Of a stretch of DNA of 64,000 nucleotides, positions 48,107 through 62,500 are shown piece by piece. Origin of the DNA: Xiphias gladius (lineage: Eukaryota; Chordata; Actinopteri; Istiophoriformes; Xiphiidae); assembly GCF_016859285.1 (NCBI RefSeq), contig NC_053416.1, positions 18,356,210 to 18,420,209 on the forward strand, written 5' to 3'. Numbering within the stretch: position 1 is the stretch's first letter; each line of letters starts with the position of its first letter. The position numbers were made by a program, and so were the translations under genes. The notes under the pieces are model-generated. The model worked only from the letters and a program-made list of their open reading frames with translations, was not told where the DNA came from and did no database searches.

Positions 48107-50814
48107 CTACACCAGTGTGTATGACTTGGAGTAGGCCCCAACACTCTGTTTCTGCAGTCTCCCCAGTGCAGAAGAGCTGCTCTCTAGCAGCGAGTCTCTG
48201 GAGCCCCCCACCTTGTTACTGTTGGTGGGGTTGCTGCCCGTGCTAGAAGTGGAAGCTGTTGCTGCAGTGTTGGAACTGGGCATGGTGAGAGTCCTTTGGG
48301 GTAAGGTGGCAGTGCCCGAGCTCGATCCCAAGCTGCCCAGCCCAGAATGACCCAATGTTAGGGCCTGCTGCTTGGCAGGGTCTAGAGTCTTGTGACGGCC
48401 CTGGGTGTGATACGCCCGCTGCGTTAGGCTGCGGATTGAGGCTTCCCGCGGTGGCACAGCCGGGCATGGGTCATGCAGCTCCCCTTGCTTACGGAAGAAT
48501 GGATCCGTCTTCATGTAGAGGGGTAGGTTGCAGAATTCACCTGTGAAAGACAAGAAAAGGGTCAAAAGGGTCAGGACAAGACAAGACAACACAAGTCATT
48601 TGAATCTAAAATTACTTTTGCGTCATTTTGACAGCTTAAAGTGAATGATGATGACAAATGATTTCCAAATTCATATTAAGAAATATGTCCTGGGCCTTTG
48701 TTGCTATATAATAACGCATGGTTTTGCTTTGATTCTTCATTTGTGTGGTGAGAAGCTAAGCCTTGGAGTGACTGCTCAGACTTATCAGTCAAGTAACATG
48801 ACTCCTTGCTCCCTTGTGTAGCTTGAGTCATTCTACTTTATTGTCTGTAGGTAATTGCTGAACGGTATAATATAGTTTATGATTCCACTTGGATCAACAT
48901 TTTAGGTCACTGTAAATAAAATTCATACTTTTGGTTCAGAATTCTGGCTTCACTTTTCGGTGCCAATGCTGGGTCACAATAAGTAGGCAGAAGAAGCCAG
49001 AAACTGCAGTCTATGTTGAGTGTCTTAACTGTAACGCTGAGGTAGTGCTACAGGTGAGCTGAATGCAAAACGCATTTTCAAAGGTGCTAAATCAAGGAAA
49101 AGAACGAGTTCATGCAGAATTGTCTCTGCAAGGTTCTCATCTTTCATACTTACTTTTGTTAGCGCGGTGGGGAATGGGCACAGCCACATTTTTACCACGG
49201 TCGTAGTCCTGCGGTTTGGGTGGTGAGGCAGTGAAGCGGCAGATGCCTGGTTCGGACGGTGTGCTGAGGGAGGTCATGCTGTCTGCTGGGTCATTAGTAC
49301 CTGTGGTCATTTGGTCAGACGAGCTGTCGGAGATGAAACACTCTGTAATGGTGAACTTTGCATGCTGCAGGTGCTCCTCCAGCTTGGCGTGCTCATAGGC
49401 CCTCGCCAGCTCCTCGTAGGTGGAGGAGGCGCTCTCTGTCGACACCATGCTGTTTCGACCCTTATCTGGAAAAACAAATAATATATAATTGTGGCAACAA
49501 TTTACTAACCTGCTGCTATTTCAGAATGCAAAAGCTACACTGCAATAGTTAAGAGCCAACTGAGTCACATTTTAAATTTCCTTACATTGACTTCCAGGTG
49601 GTTGATTGATTTTTTTTAAACATATTTTCAAATATGTAGGGAAGAAGAAGAACCTTTGACGGCACTGAAAAGTTACAACATGTTTTAGAGAAAGATTTAC
49701 AAAAAGTTTTAGTGGGTGTGGTGGTTAAAGATGGAGTACTGTATGTTTTCTCCCATTCTTTCTCCATCCTTAAATTTGGTAATTTTAGAATGTATGTTAT
49801 GGTGTATATACTGTACACTTGCCTCTAGATTGGTCTTACATTTAATTATAAACTAAAGACTGAACTGCCTCTTGGTGTAAAAAATGGAAATGAGATTAAA
49901 TCAATAGTAGGACATAGTCAGTTGCACTGGTGGGGATTGACCCACCTGTGTCTTGGGAGAGGCTGGCACTGTAGCTGTCACTCTCAGTCGCAGTGATCCC
50001 ATGTGAGCCCATTGTCCGCCAGTCTGAGGTCAGAGTTCGTGCCGAGGCTGTCGACTGGCTCTGACTCGGTCGGCTCAGTGTCCACTGGCTGGAGTATCTG
50101 TTCCTGGAGCTGTGAGCTGATTTGATACTCTTCCTGGACACGGGGTCTGGGAGAGGTCACAGTGATCAGAGAACAGCTTTGTAGCACAGAGACTGTGTAT
50201 CCATGTATTGATTGTCAGGAAGACTAGATACTGTGTTACTGTTTAACTGTGTCATCATTGGCATGACTGAAGTGGGTGTAAGTGGACATGCAATGCAATA
50301 AAGGGTCAAATTTTTCACCCAGATTTACCTGCTCAGTCTCTTTCATGTCTCGTCACTTTATCACAACTGTGACATTTAATGCAAAATCTTTATGTTAAAA
50401 GAAAAACACAACTCACTCGTCCCTGGGCGGATGTCTGACATGTCTATCAAAGGCCCTGAATTCTGGATAAGGGCTTGGTGGTGCAGAGACACGCCTGTAC
50501 AGAAGTTCTGAGGATTCACTGACTGGCTAAATTCAGTGTCTGTCACTGGCACTGCTGCCTTGTCTTCCCCTGTTGCAGGCAAGAGATGAGGAAATAAAAC
50601 AGTTTTACAAAAAAATGTTAATTATCTAATATAAGCTAATAGGGAATTACACTGATAAATGAAAGTTGTGTTGTTGTCCATGTATAGCCACGTGCCTATC
50701 TGTTTAATGCCTTCCTTGTCCTCAATGAGTAGCTGAACACGTGGGATGTCAATATGGAGCCTTGGTCCTTGAGGAGGCCCCTTCACAGGAGTGTCTATAC
50801 TGCGATTGTTCTTG

Positions 50815-50856
<42 letters not shown>

Positions 50857-53800
50857 AAAAGGATATGATACATACTGTATAGTCATACTGATTTCTCTTA
50901 TAAAGTTTTCCAAAAATAGATAACATAAAAGCTGAATGCAAGCTGGCTCTTACCTGATAAGCATCTCAGCAAGGCTCTTAGCATCTATAAGAAGACAATA
51001 TCTTAATTAGATTATGGTTAGCTGTGAAGATAATCGTTTCAACTTGTCACTCTGTGCTACATTAATCCATTACACACAATAACATTGATCTCTCTCTGTA
51101 CTCTCTCTTTTCCTTTCTCTCACCCCTAAGACGTTTAAGCCTCTTCTCCTTGCGTTTCTTGCGGATAATGAAGAGTAAAGCAACACCCAAAGTAACCAGG
51201 ATGACAGGAGAGCCAATGGAGAACAGCTTTTTCACATCATCGCCTTCTCCGCGAGCTGATTTGATGGGGGGGATTGTACCTATGGAGAGAGGGAAAGAAA
51301 AATGAAGAAAAAAAAAAAAGTATACAGAAAAGTTCGCACGAGAGGTAGAGATGACAGAAGAGTGATGGAGAGACTGAAAAAGACATGGGATACACTTACT
51401 GCCATCATAGTCAGTAGTTGCAAACTGGGAGCTCTGGTTTCCACACCCTGCACTGTTGCAGGCCTTCATTTTGAGCTCGTACCAGGTGGCCTCCCGCAGC
51501 TCGCTGAGGAAGAGCTGAGTGGTGGAGTTGGCCTTGAGGCTCTGCCAGGCCCAGGTACCTTTGGGTCTGAAGTCCAGCATCAGGTCAGTGATGGGGCAGC
51601 CGCCGCTGGTCCAGCCCTGCAGGTTGAGACCTGCATGAGTGGAGTTGATGTGGGTGAGCAGCGGCTGGTCCTTGTTGAACACTGGTTCTGTAGAGAAGAA
51701 GGGCAAAGATACAGAAGAACAGGAGGTTAGACGGAGAGTGGTAATGCCAACGAAGCAATGTGGATTATAACACATTTGGATTTAATTCATGATTTTCTTT
51801 TTTTTTTTTCGGTAATAGCACAGTTTTCCCTAAATACAAGCCCTTAGTCATGGTGAAGATTTTCAGTAATATAATATGCAATGTGAAATAAGATCACTGA
51901 TCACAACTTAGTGTGCCAGCTCACTGCATTATTTATTCTGAATATTTCTTCATTCGATATCACAGCATCGCAGCAACACTATGGAGCCATTTTGGGTCTT
52001 TCTATTTTAAAAATTTGAATTTAATTAGAATTAAGTAAATGGAAACAACCAACAAGTTCCCTCCACATTCACTTTTTTTTCACAATTACACTACAATTAT
52101 ACATGTTTTCAATGCCCATAAACTGCGAGGGGCAGTAGACACAGTTCATATTACCTTAAACATTAAATATAATGGAAATGCAAGCAAAAGCTTGATGTAA
52201 AATGTGTCAAAGTCAGCAAAGAAAGGTCAAATTTATATTTAGATTTATTCCTGAAACATTTAAAATGAGAAATTAGCAATTACACTTTTGTTATGTTAAG
52301 AGGCCCCAGAATTACAGTCTGTTTAATCCCTTTTCACTTGTTTCCCACTTCACTCATGTCTATAACACTTTTGCTTCCACCCCTCACCTCTTCCATGGGT
52401 CTTAGCCTCAATGATCTCACTGATGCGGCCTGAGCCCACGCTGTTCTTGGCAGCCAACTTGACCTTGTACCAGGTTCCACAGCGCAGATTGTCCAACCTG
52501 AATGAACGCTCACTGGAGCTGATGAACACATCCCTCCATTCCTCTGTGTTGTCCACAGAATACTGCAGCACAAATCCTGCAGTCACAAAGCTCCATGTCA
52601 AAGCCAAGTACTTTAAGACAACTACTGTCAATCCAAAAACTGAAAGACTGTGGTGGATCCTGGCTGCTGCTACCTCTGTCGGACACCAGGGGGCAACAAC
52701 CAGCCACAAACAGTCCTAGTTTGCCTTCTTCTTATCCAGAAACATTAAGCTTATTGTTTACAAGCACAGTGAAAAGGCTCCGCCACAAGAAGAACTAGAT
52801 GGTCAACTATATTTGTTCATGAGGAAGCTGCAAGGTGTTTCTCTGTTCACAATAGGTCTAGTCAGGAGCATACCTCTGATGGAGCTTCCTCCATTGTCCC
52901 CAGGGATCCAAGCCAGGGTGATGGAGGAGGTGGAGGTAGTGGAGACAGTCAGACGAGGCTGGTCAGGAGGAACTGGGTGTACACACACAGAGACAGTGAG
53001 TCAACAAGGGCAAGGCAGAAATATCACAAAGCAAACATGTCTTCCACCGGTCAGTTCCACTTGTTTCTTCCTACCTTGCACCACAAGATTGACTATGATG
53101 GTGTCAAAGCCCAGTGTGTTAGTTGCCGTACAGGTGTAGTACCCAGAATCCTCTGCTTTGACTGAACGTAGCACCAGTGTGCCGTTGGATAAGATCTGCC
53201 GCTGACTGTCAGCTGTCACTGGAATGGCAGAGTCCTCACTGACAGATTACAGAGAGGTTACGAATGTTAACAACCCCATTATGGACTAAGATGAGTTATA
53301 TTTATCTGGGTTTCCCCTCACAAGCAGCAGCATGTGTCTGAGTGAGTCATGATGCTGACATATAAATGGTATATGATGAACTCTGACCTGTCTTTGGTCC
53401 ATTTAATTGTGGGGGCGGGCTCTCCCACTGAGCTGCAGGGCAGACGCACTTCCTTCATCCAGGGTGTGGTAACCGTACCCCCAAAGGACAGGATCTTAGC
53501 CGGGACTGCTCACCAAGGACACACAAAGTGTAACAATTAAAGCTTTGACACACACTCTCACACTCAGATGATGATAGAAACACAGAAAACAAAAAGAAGA
53601 ATCACAAAGATGTCTCTCTTCTTTACTTGGGGTTGCCAAACTGCCACTCTGATGTTTGCTGAATGAGTGGCCCAGTTTGCCCAAGGGGAAGGGCCTTTAT
53701 TTACTGCTGCAGGAGTAGAAAGCTGTACGTTAGTGTTTCAGCGAAGCCCTTCCTCTAACCTCTTAGTTTCACTCTATCTTTTCTCAATAGATCCTCCCCT

Positions 53801-56292
53801 CTATTGATCCACGCCTGCTACTTCTCTCCCCAAGGGTCATTTTACTGGATAGGCCCTGTTCATCACCACATAATTAACAACAGCGTTTCTTGCCACATAG
53901 CCGCTACTCAATCAATACTACGGCTGTCAATCAATAGCACAGAGAGCAGACAGAGAAAGAAGGAGAGAGAGTGATGAAAGTGATAAATCTACGTACAGGG
54001 CATCATGTTGCCGTTCCATAGCCATCTTTAGAACGCTCTCCCTCATAACCAATACAGAAATCTCTTTACCCATCTCCTCCACTACACACTCGCCCGGAGG
54101 ACCCACCTTTCCCAGCAGGCTCCACCGTGACCTTTGCGCTGATGTTGCCACGGCCGGCAGTTGTCACGGCTGCAGCCCAGATGTGGTATTGTTTACCACG
54201 GGTAAGGTGCGTGATACGATAGAAGAGCATCTCTGGGTTGGCCTCGTACTCACTGGGCGCCTGGGACAGAGGACACACAACGTCATGTTAGCCAACTATG
54301 ATAACACAGTGACATGACAGGCCTGGGGGCAGCTCGTGTACTAGCAACTCTACCAGACTAAAGATGTGTTGCAAGTTATTGAGCTCAAATGAGTACTGAA
54401 AAAAAAAAAAAAAACTCAGGAAGAAAGAAGTAAACATTCGCCTAATATTTTTAACAGCAGACATTTTATAACAGGAAAAGCACAGGTGTTACTAAAACTT
54501 TAACTAATAAGGATGGCTCTGCTCTGTTCAAGTGTCTCAGTAAGCCATGACATTGAATCAGCATGAACAATACTAGGACAGTTTCAGGGTCCTGAAACAT
54601 GGAATTCAGGCATAGTTGATTTTATCATTTTTGCCTGTGTTTTTTTTTTTTGTAGTGACAACCTGGTTTGCAGGAAGACATTTAAGAAAACTGCATTTTA
54701 ATCCTTTTATTTTAAATTCTATTGATCAACACACAAGCACGTTTTTTCTTCTTTGGGAAAAAAGCCAAAATGATACATATCTAGTGTGTAGTACAAGTAT
54801 TTCAAATCGCTTCAGCTCACAGGAAAACCAACATGGACATAGAAACATAGAAATAGATTCCATTAAGAGGTTTTTAAAAATTTCTTGCATGTAAGATTCA
54901 TGCATCTTATATTGACAAGGATGCATTACTGATTTTCTTGTAGACTATTTTTTAATTTTATATAGTGTATGTTCCTAAATGCTCTTCTATTTTTTCATTT
55001 TAGCCTTGTGATTCTTCATAGTTATTTCTTACACATTAAAGTATTTTTAGAATGAAAAAAGGAAGTTCAATTTTGGTGGCAGTGATTCGCTTGATGTTCA
55101 ATTTATTTACCTTTGGCACGCAAGTTGAAGGTTTTGAGTGAGTGACTGCGTTTTGCACACATTAAGTGTTGGGCTACATGGTATAAATGACTGGTAATTG
55201 CAATTAATGTCTTATCTATGTTTCAGAAAATGTGTTGAGAAAATCTGTAAAATAAAAAGATACAATAAAAAAATATTATAATATTAAAAAAATGCATCAA
55301 AATTAAATGTGCTTTCTCCCTTTTTCTTCGGTATTTTGGAACAAAACAGAATAGTGCAGATCAATAAACTAGTCCAAATAAATTCCAAATGATCCAAATT
55401 AATTACATTATTTCATATCACAGAGGCAAATTTATTCACTGGATTAAGAAAAGCAACAATTGTGGCTTCAATACTGTATTAAATTATGTGTTCCTGTGAA
55501 TATTATCCGAAAAGCACATCTTTGAGAAGATACCCACACGTACACCTGCATACACATGCCAATGCGCGCACAAAAACACTGTTTTCTCTCAAGTCGAGCC
55601 TCTGTTCTATCTATTTAATCTGTTCATCTCTCAGTGTTCATCGTCAGTTCCTTCACCATTTGCTTTTCCCTCTTTTCCTCTATCCCTCTCTGTTCTGCTC
55701 AGTGAAGAGGAGAGGATGGAGGGACAGAGGGAGGGAGGGAGGGAAGAGGATGTGTGTGAGTTTGTGTGTGGTGGTGGTGGTAGTGGTGTGGGTTGTGGGT
55801 GGGTGGGGCGGGGGGGTAGGAGGGGTTGCTTTCGAACATTCCTCCAGCATATCGGCAGTGTTGTGGTGATCCAGGGAGTGATACAGGGAGATAATGAAAA
55901 GATGGACAAAAGCACTCTCATCTCGATGTGACTGATACCCTCCTCTGCTCCTCCCTTTTTCCCTGCCTGTCTCTCACTCTCTCCCTCTTCCTCTCCCCTC
56001 ATCCCTCTTTTTCACTCTCATTTCCCCTCAGTCTTCCCCTACCTCTAATGGTGTGTCTCTTTCTCTCTCGCAACCTCCTTTCCCCCTCCCTTCCTCCCTC
56101 TCTCTTCCCTGCCTGTGCTCATTTACATGGCACTCATGCACAGAGAGGGAGGAGTATTTGTGAATAATAAGAAAGTAAGATTCTAGCTTGATATCAGATT
56201 TAACCGTGCGCTGGTGTTTGTGGTGTACATGATCTAAACACAACTGAAATGCTGCACATACGTGTATAAATAGAAAATATTGAAATATGATC

Positions 56293-56363
<71 letters not shown>

Positions 56364-56519
56364 CTGATGCGGCATTGTGCATGTGTGAGCTTGTTCTCTG
56401 CCTCATTTGCATATCTACGTCTCATCACGTTGCCAAGACAACCTCATCTGTTCATCTGGGAGAGCAGGAAATAAAGCGATGGTGCAAACACAGTGAAAGA
56501 GAGACGCACGCAAATATAG

Positions 56520-56583
<64 letters not shown>

Positions 56584-59500
56584 ATGGGTTCAATTAATAC
56601 GAGTGGTTACAAATTAATTGTTTCAGCTTCTAGATTTTTATCAATTCACAAATTCCTTGATTCTCAATCAGTTGGAACATTTTCTACTGGCCACTTATGA
56701 GTCACACCCAAGGAGCAAAGACTTACCGGTTGTCCAGACCCTGGACTTGAGCAGTAGATGGTGTACTTGCGGATGACACCATTTGGTTTGTGAGGAGGTA
56801 ACCAGGACACAACCACACTACTTGGAGAAGAGGGAACTGCCTTGATGCCAGCCGGTGGACCAGGAACTAGAGAAAAAAGACATGGAAACATCAGCATGGT
56901 TGGCATGCAGATACAGTGTGTATGTACTTCTGTTTGTGTTTTTGTGCACGCACATGCGGGGTATTGGAGGCCTATTAAAGTGAGCAGGCTTGTTTGCAGA
57001 TTGGTGGTCTTATCCTGCACTAAGCCGCTCTGGGAGGACTTGGAAGAACTCCCTTCGGGTGGACTGCCGTGACATATGTTCATTCAGACATTGGTCAGCA
57101 TTCCTGACTCTGTGACACCCAGTATTCTCTTAACTCTCCAACCCACAAACAGATTAGACACTAGTGTCTGATCCTCTGCTAGCCACTTCAGCTTGACACT
57201 GGACACCACTTAATACTCTTATTACAAGCTAAAGGCGCAAGAAGGCTTTAAAAGGGATGCACACTTTACAAAAAACACATCAGGACACTGGATACTGTTA
57301 AAGGTGAACAACAATGCTTTTGTCACACTGGCTTCACAGTATGGGGTTCACAGTGTCAAGTCTATTCAATCTCCACATAAATATAACTTGTGCCTGACAT
57401 TGGGCCTCATCTGGGGTCTAAAGAAGGAGGCTACCACAGTGTAAGATGCAGCCCTCTAAATCCACCCCCCAATTTTATTGTATGTGAGGCCCCCTTATCA
57501 TTCAACCAGTCCATGCCCTCGGATGCCTCCCCCCTGCACATTACATGAGCAGAGATTGAAAAAAAACACAAACTCCAAAAGATTAGATGTAGCGAGGCAT
57601 TTTTTAAAAGAGGGACGTGGGGATGAAAGAATGGCAAGAATGATAGGTGCAGTTCCTTGGGGAGAGATGATGGTGGTGGCAGCAGTGGGGAGGGGCAGAC
57701 GAGGCAGTGATCATTATCATAACTGGACCTCCATGTCAAGGTAGGAGTGGCAGTGGGAGGGGGGAGAGCTAAGTCCCATCTGGTGCCCAAAATCTGCCCA
57801 GGACTCCAGACAGACAGACAGGCAGTCTGCTGCACAGCCAGCATGGCCCTCGTGATGATGAGGAAGAGAGGCACAATGGTCCTGAGTGAACAGCCCAACT
57901 TACATGAATATATTATGCACTATTGTGCCAATCAGAGGAGGATATGTCACAGTGTAGACATAATACACTTTTTAGCTATGACATTTCTATTTTTTCTTTT
58001 TTAATGCCTTATTCATGTTGTCAGTCAAGAATAGGCTATGTGATCAGCTCTGTATCTTTCCATCTTCAACCCCCGGGCCCCCCCCCTCCCACTCCTCTAT
58101 AAAGAGACATGGATCTGGCTGTAATCCTGCCTCCAATGGTGTAAGCACAAAATTAATTCTTTCTAATCCAACAGGAGTTAATCCTTATGCCTATGGCAAG
58201 AGGGCTGGTGGAAAAGACGCAGGCCTGGGCGGATGGCTGACTCCTGGATGCTATATGGTCCCAGAGAGCACCCCTCCTTTCCCCCCAATGTCTCCTACCA
58301 GCCCTCCCTCAGCCCTGAGCCATGGACCAAAGCCTCTTAATTCTCATTAGCACTGCTAATGGAAGTTCCCAGCATAAATGAGCTTTTGTCATGGGTTTGA
58401 GATACAGTCCAGCGCCCTTTTTTTATCTGTCCCCCTCCCATCTCCCATCTCCCGTCTCCCTAACCCCATTATGGCTCATTTATGTTCAACGTTAGACACA
58501 TATATGGATACGGACTGAGCACTCTGTCGGTACTTGGCGTTAATTTCGTCTGTGTTTGAGCACGTTTTCTGAAAGCTTACGGATACAGATGAAATGGAGC
58601 AGTACCACCACATATCATGGGGGCAGTGTAGCCAATAGTTCAAGGGAGATACGACCATAGGACATGACGACGAAATTTTTAAAAGTGACGTTATGCGAGT
58701 TGCTAAGAAATTTTAAACATCTATATGATGTTACTTCGCTCGGGAACAGGGACAAACAGGTACATTATTACAACCTCCTCCACTGTCGCCATGTTTGGTG
58801 TTGTCAGAATCTTTTGACTCTGAGCTGCCTCTAGTGTATGTATTGCTTAACATCCAAGCCAACGTAGATGATGTATGGAAGTATGCGGCAGCGAGGGTTG
58901 AAATGGACTATTTTCATACATAAAGTGAGCCTAAACCAGCCTTTACCCTCACCCCATACACTATTCCGCACTTAAATATATGAATGAATAAATTCAATGC
59001 TGATATGTTATTCTATTGAGTTTCTGTTTGCGTGTATACTCACGGTCCTCACGGGTTTGGATATACAGGACGTTGCTGCGGACCCCATCTCCAGCTTGTG
59101 TGTAGGCCAGCACCTGAACACTGTAGTTGGTGAACTTCTCCAATCCTCGCAGCTCCACCTGTTCACGAGTAGTGGTGATATTCTGCATCTCCCCCCATTC
59201 TGAGGGATAACAGGAGGGGAAAACTTGTTTGAGCGAGCACCGGTGCTTGTCTGGTGGACAGGCAACACAGACCAACTCTTTCTTTGCTAGAAATGTTTTG
59301 AAGGAAACGTGATTACTGCCCGGATTACAAGGTAGCAGTTGTACGGAGAAGTTTTAGGTAGGATTTTAAAGCAGAGACTGGGATTTGCGTGCTGTGTCCC
59401 ACATTTTGTTAGGTTTACGGGCTACCGAAGCACTTGGGTAAGATTAAGAAATGATTATGGTTTTCTTTAAATAATTTCCCACAAAACATATTTGCAATTC

Positions 59501-62500
59501 AGTTGTATATGAAATTAATTTTTTAGGAGACAGGGTTTAACAGTCACAGGAGCACAAAGACACTCAACTACAGTACTGTAATCTCAGTGACCATCAATAT
59601 TGATGGAGTTGAAAATCTAATACAAAAATAAACAAGGGCAAACATGGACAAGTTCAGAGATACAATGGAACAGATAGTGCTTTATGAGAAAGGTGCGGAT
59701 ACACGTTAACACATTCTGATGCACAACACTGACAGAGAGGTAGGTGGTGGGTGGGAGGGTTGGGAAGTTTAGAATGAGATAGGTGATAATTACTCTGCAT
59801 TGGCCACTGGGCCTGGCCCCCACAGCACCCACCTCCGTCAGGGAAGAGGGACCAAAACACAACCCGGTAGCCTTTCAGCACACCGTGCAGTGTCAGCCGT
59901 GGAGGCTCTGCCCATGTGATCACCGCCTCATCCGACGTCACCGAGATGGCTCGCACATTCTGCGGAGGCTCACTGGGCACTGGAGAGAGCAAGGGGTGAG
60001 TGTTAGTGCGGCATGATTTAAATATGAGTTTAAAGGTTGCTTTAATGGTTTTCTACTTGTCAAAAATCCTTGGTTACTGCTGTCGCTAAGAACACCTGAC
60101 TGACATAGCATGGCGGCTGAAGCCCTGATATTTAATGACTACTCAACACCACAACCCAGGGGCAATCTCTGCTGAAATAAATCAGTCAAATAAGCTCAAA
60201 TTAGCTCTCAATAGCTCCTTGTTCATTGTTAGCTTTTAGAGCACTAAGGAGAGAAGGAGCAGAGGTGTGGAGGGGGGTCGGTGGAAGAGAGGAAGAGCAC
60301 TGAGAGAGAGCAAGATGAACAGTAAAACAGCCACACCTTAAGGGTTTAAAATGCATATGAGGTGGGTGGGGTGAGCTGAGATGTTGAGGATAAAATCTCA
60401 AGGAAGACAAAGTTCTTCTTTAAGGTAATTGCAGTTGTAACGGAAGCTCCAGACTACCTATAAGGACAATTACCATTACTGTTACTGTTACCATTTTCAG
60501 GCTGTCTATCACTACTGTCCACACAGGCAGGGAGGGTCCATAGAAAAACATAGATATATATAAAAACCGACAGAGGAGAAATTAGGAGGGAACCAACTGG
60601 CGGAAGAGGAAGATAAAGAAAATGAGAGGAGGAGAAAATGGAGGTAGTGGGCAGACATTTAGAGAGTAATGGGGTTCCTTCCTTCCTTCCTCTCTCACTC
60701 TCTACCAGCCTAATGAGGGTGCTAATTAAAGTTGAAAGAATAAGGGGGGATGTGCTGAAAATTCATTTCTACCATTTTGTTTGGGCATGTGTGTATGTAT
60801 GTTAGCAATGTTAATTTATGTGTCTTCCATCCTGTTTTTTGCACTTGACTCTATTTACTATTTTTCTGACAACCAAATAGATATATGCTGCATGCTTTTC
60901 ATTCCCCCTTCTTTTCGCCCTCCCACTCTCTCTCCTGCAATGAGTGTAGCAGTCTACTCTCTTTCTTCATCTTGCCTTCTACTTTTCCTACCATCTTCCA
61001 GCGTGGTAGCATTGATCTCAGTACTGGATGGGCCGGTCCCAGCTCTGTTGAAGGCCTGGACCACTACCCCGTACTGGGCAAACTTCTTTAGGTTGTCCAA
61101 GGTGTACACTTCACTGTCCCCCGTAGCTTTCATCTCCACTATGCTGTACTGGCCGTTGCTGCCTGGACCGTTCTCTCTGTAACCGATCTGGTAGCCTCGG
61201 ATCACCCCATTCTGCAGCTCTTTCTTGGGAGCCTGAAAGGAATGTGATGATAGCAGTAAATTTGACAGTGTACATCAAACTTACACCCTGTTAAGGTGCA
61301 CGGAAATCACTGTGCAACATTGCAACTGGTGAGTTTTGGTTTTGGAATTTGGCAGTGATATGTGTAGATACACAACACAAGAGTTTAGCAAATGAAAGAT
61401 TTATAATAAATATTATGATGAGATGATGTATCCAATTTCAGTTCTGTTCGCATTACCATAATTGATATCTTCACAGATGTCTTTTTGTTAGATAAGAAAT
61501 CAGTGACTCAACCTTTGTCATTTAAAAAAAAACTATTAAGCAGTTTTATGTCAGAGGTAATGTGCTTGTCCCTCATAGCACTGATAGCACAAGCTTAAAC
61601 ATTTGCATCTCTAGTCCTTAATTCTATTTTAGGAATAAAACTATTAATCATTCATCTTGTTATAATGCTAATCATAAATTAAACGTTTGGGCTTGCCTAA
61701 ACCAAAGAATGTATATGTTAAGAAATACACAACAGATTCAGATTCAGTTTTCAGGACAATGAGTGGCTCTTTTTGGTCAGCGTATTCATATTTAAATGAA
61801 CTGTTGTGAATATAGAGGTGTGTGTGCACTTGGTATTTTATACAATGGTTATATGGTCATTTACACTTTGACTCTACTTATCAGTGATAAGCACTGTATT
61901 ATTAAAAAACATTACAGTTAAGTAATAATGGTAGTGAGTTTACCCTCCATGTAACCCGTATGCTCTGGGATGTCATCGGCTGGAGGACTACGTCCATTGG
62001 CGGCCCGTCAGGCGCTGTTGATGGAAGATGCCAGATGAAGTGTTACTGTCAATATGCATAGGCCTGTTCCATATGAAGAAAAAGTAAGACAGACATGATT
62101 CTTAGAAGAGAAAACAATCACTTACGTGCTTCTTCAGTACTGATTGTGAGTTCTTTGCTGGGAAGGCTGCGGCCGATCTTATTGTAGGAGTACATTCGAA
62201 TGCTGTAAACACAGGCCGGGTGCAACTCTACAATGTTGGCTTGGTTGTTGGTGGGTGAGATGTTCCTGGTGGTGTACATGTGATCCCAGGAGTCTGTCAA
62301 ATATGAAAATATTTCAGATTTCTAAGACATGTATCTTAAAAAAATCTGACAGGCATGTTTAAATTCAGGATACATACCTGACTTGTTCTTGTACTCTATG
62401 TCATAGCTGGTGATGATGCTGTTTCCATCAAACCTTTGGATCCAACGCAGGTTCATGCTCCTGTCCTTCACCTCCCTCACTTCCAGCTCTGGGGGATCTG

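Noticed and set aside
56028-56617. Frames of His-Thr and Cys-Val repeats
   Set aside because: Artefacts of the (TG)33 and (CA)26 runs in a DSCAML1 intron.
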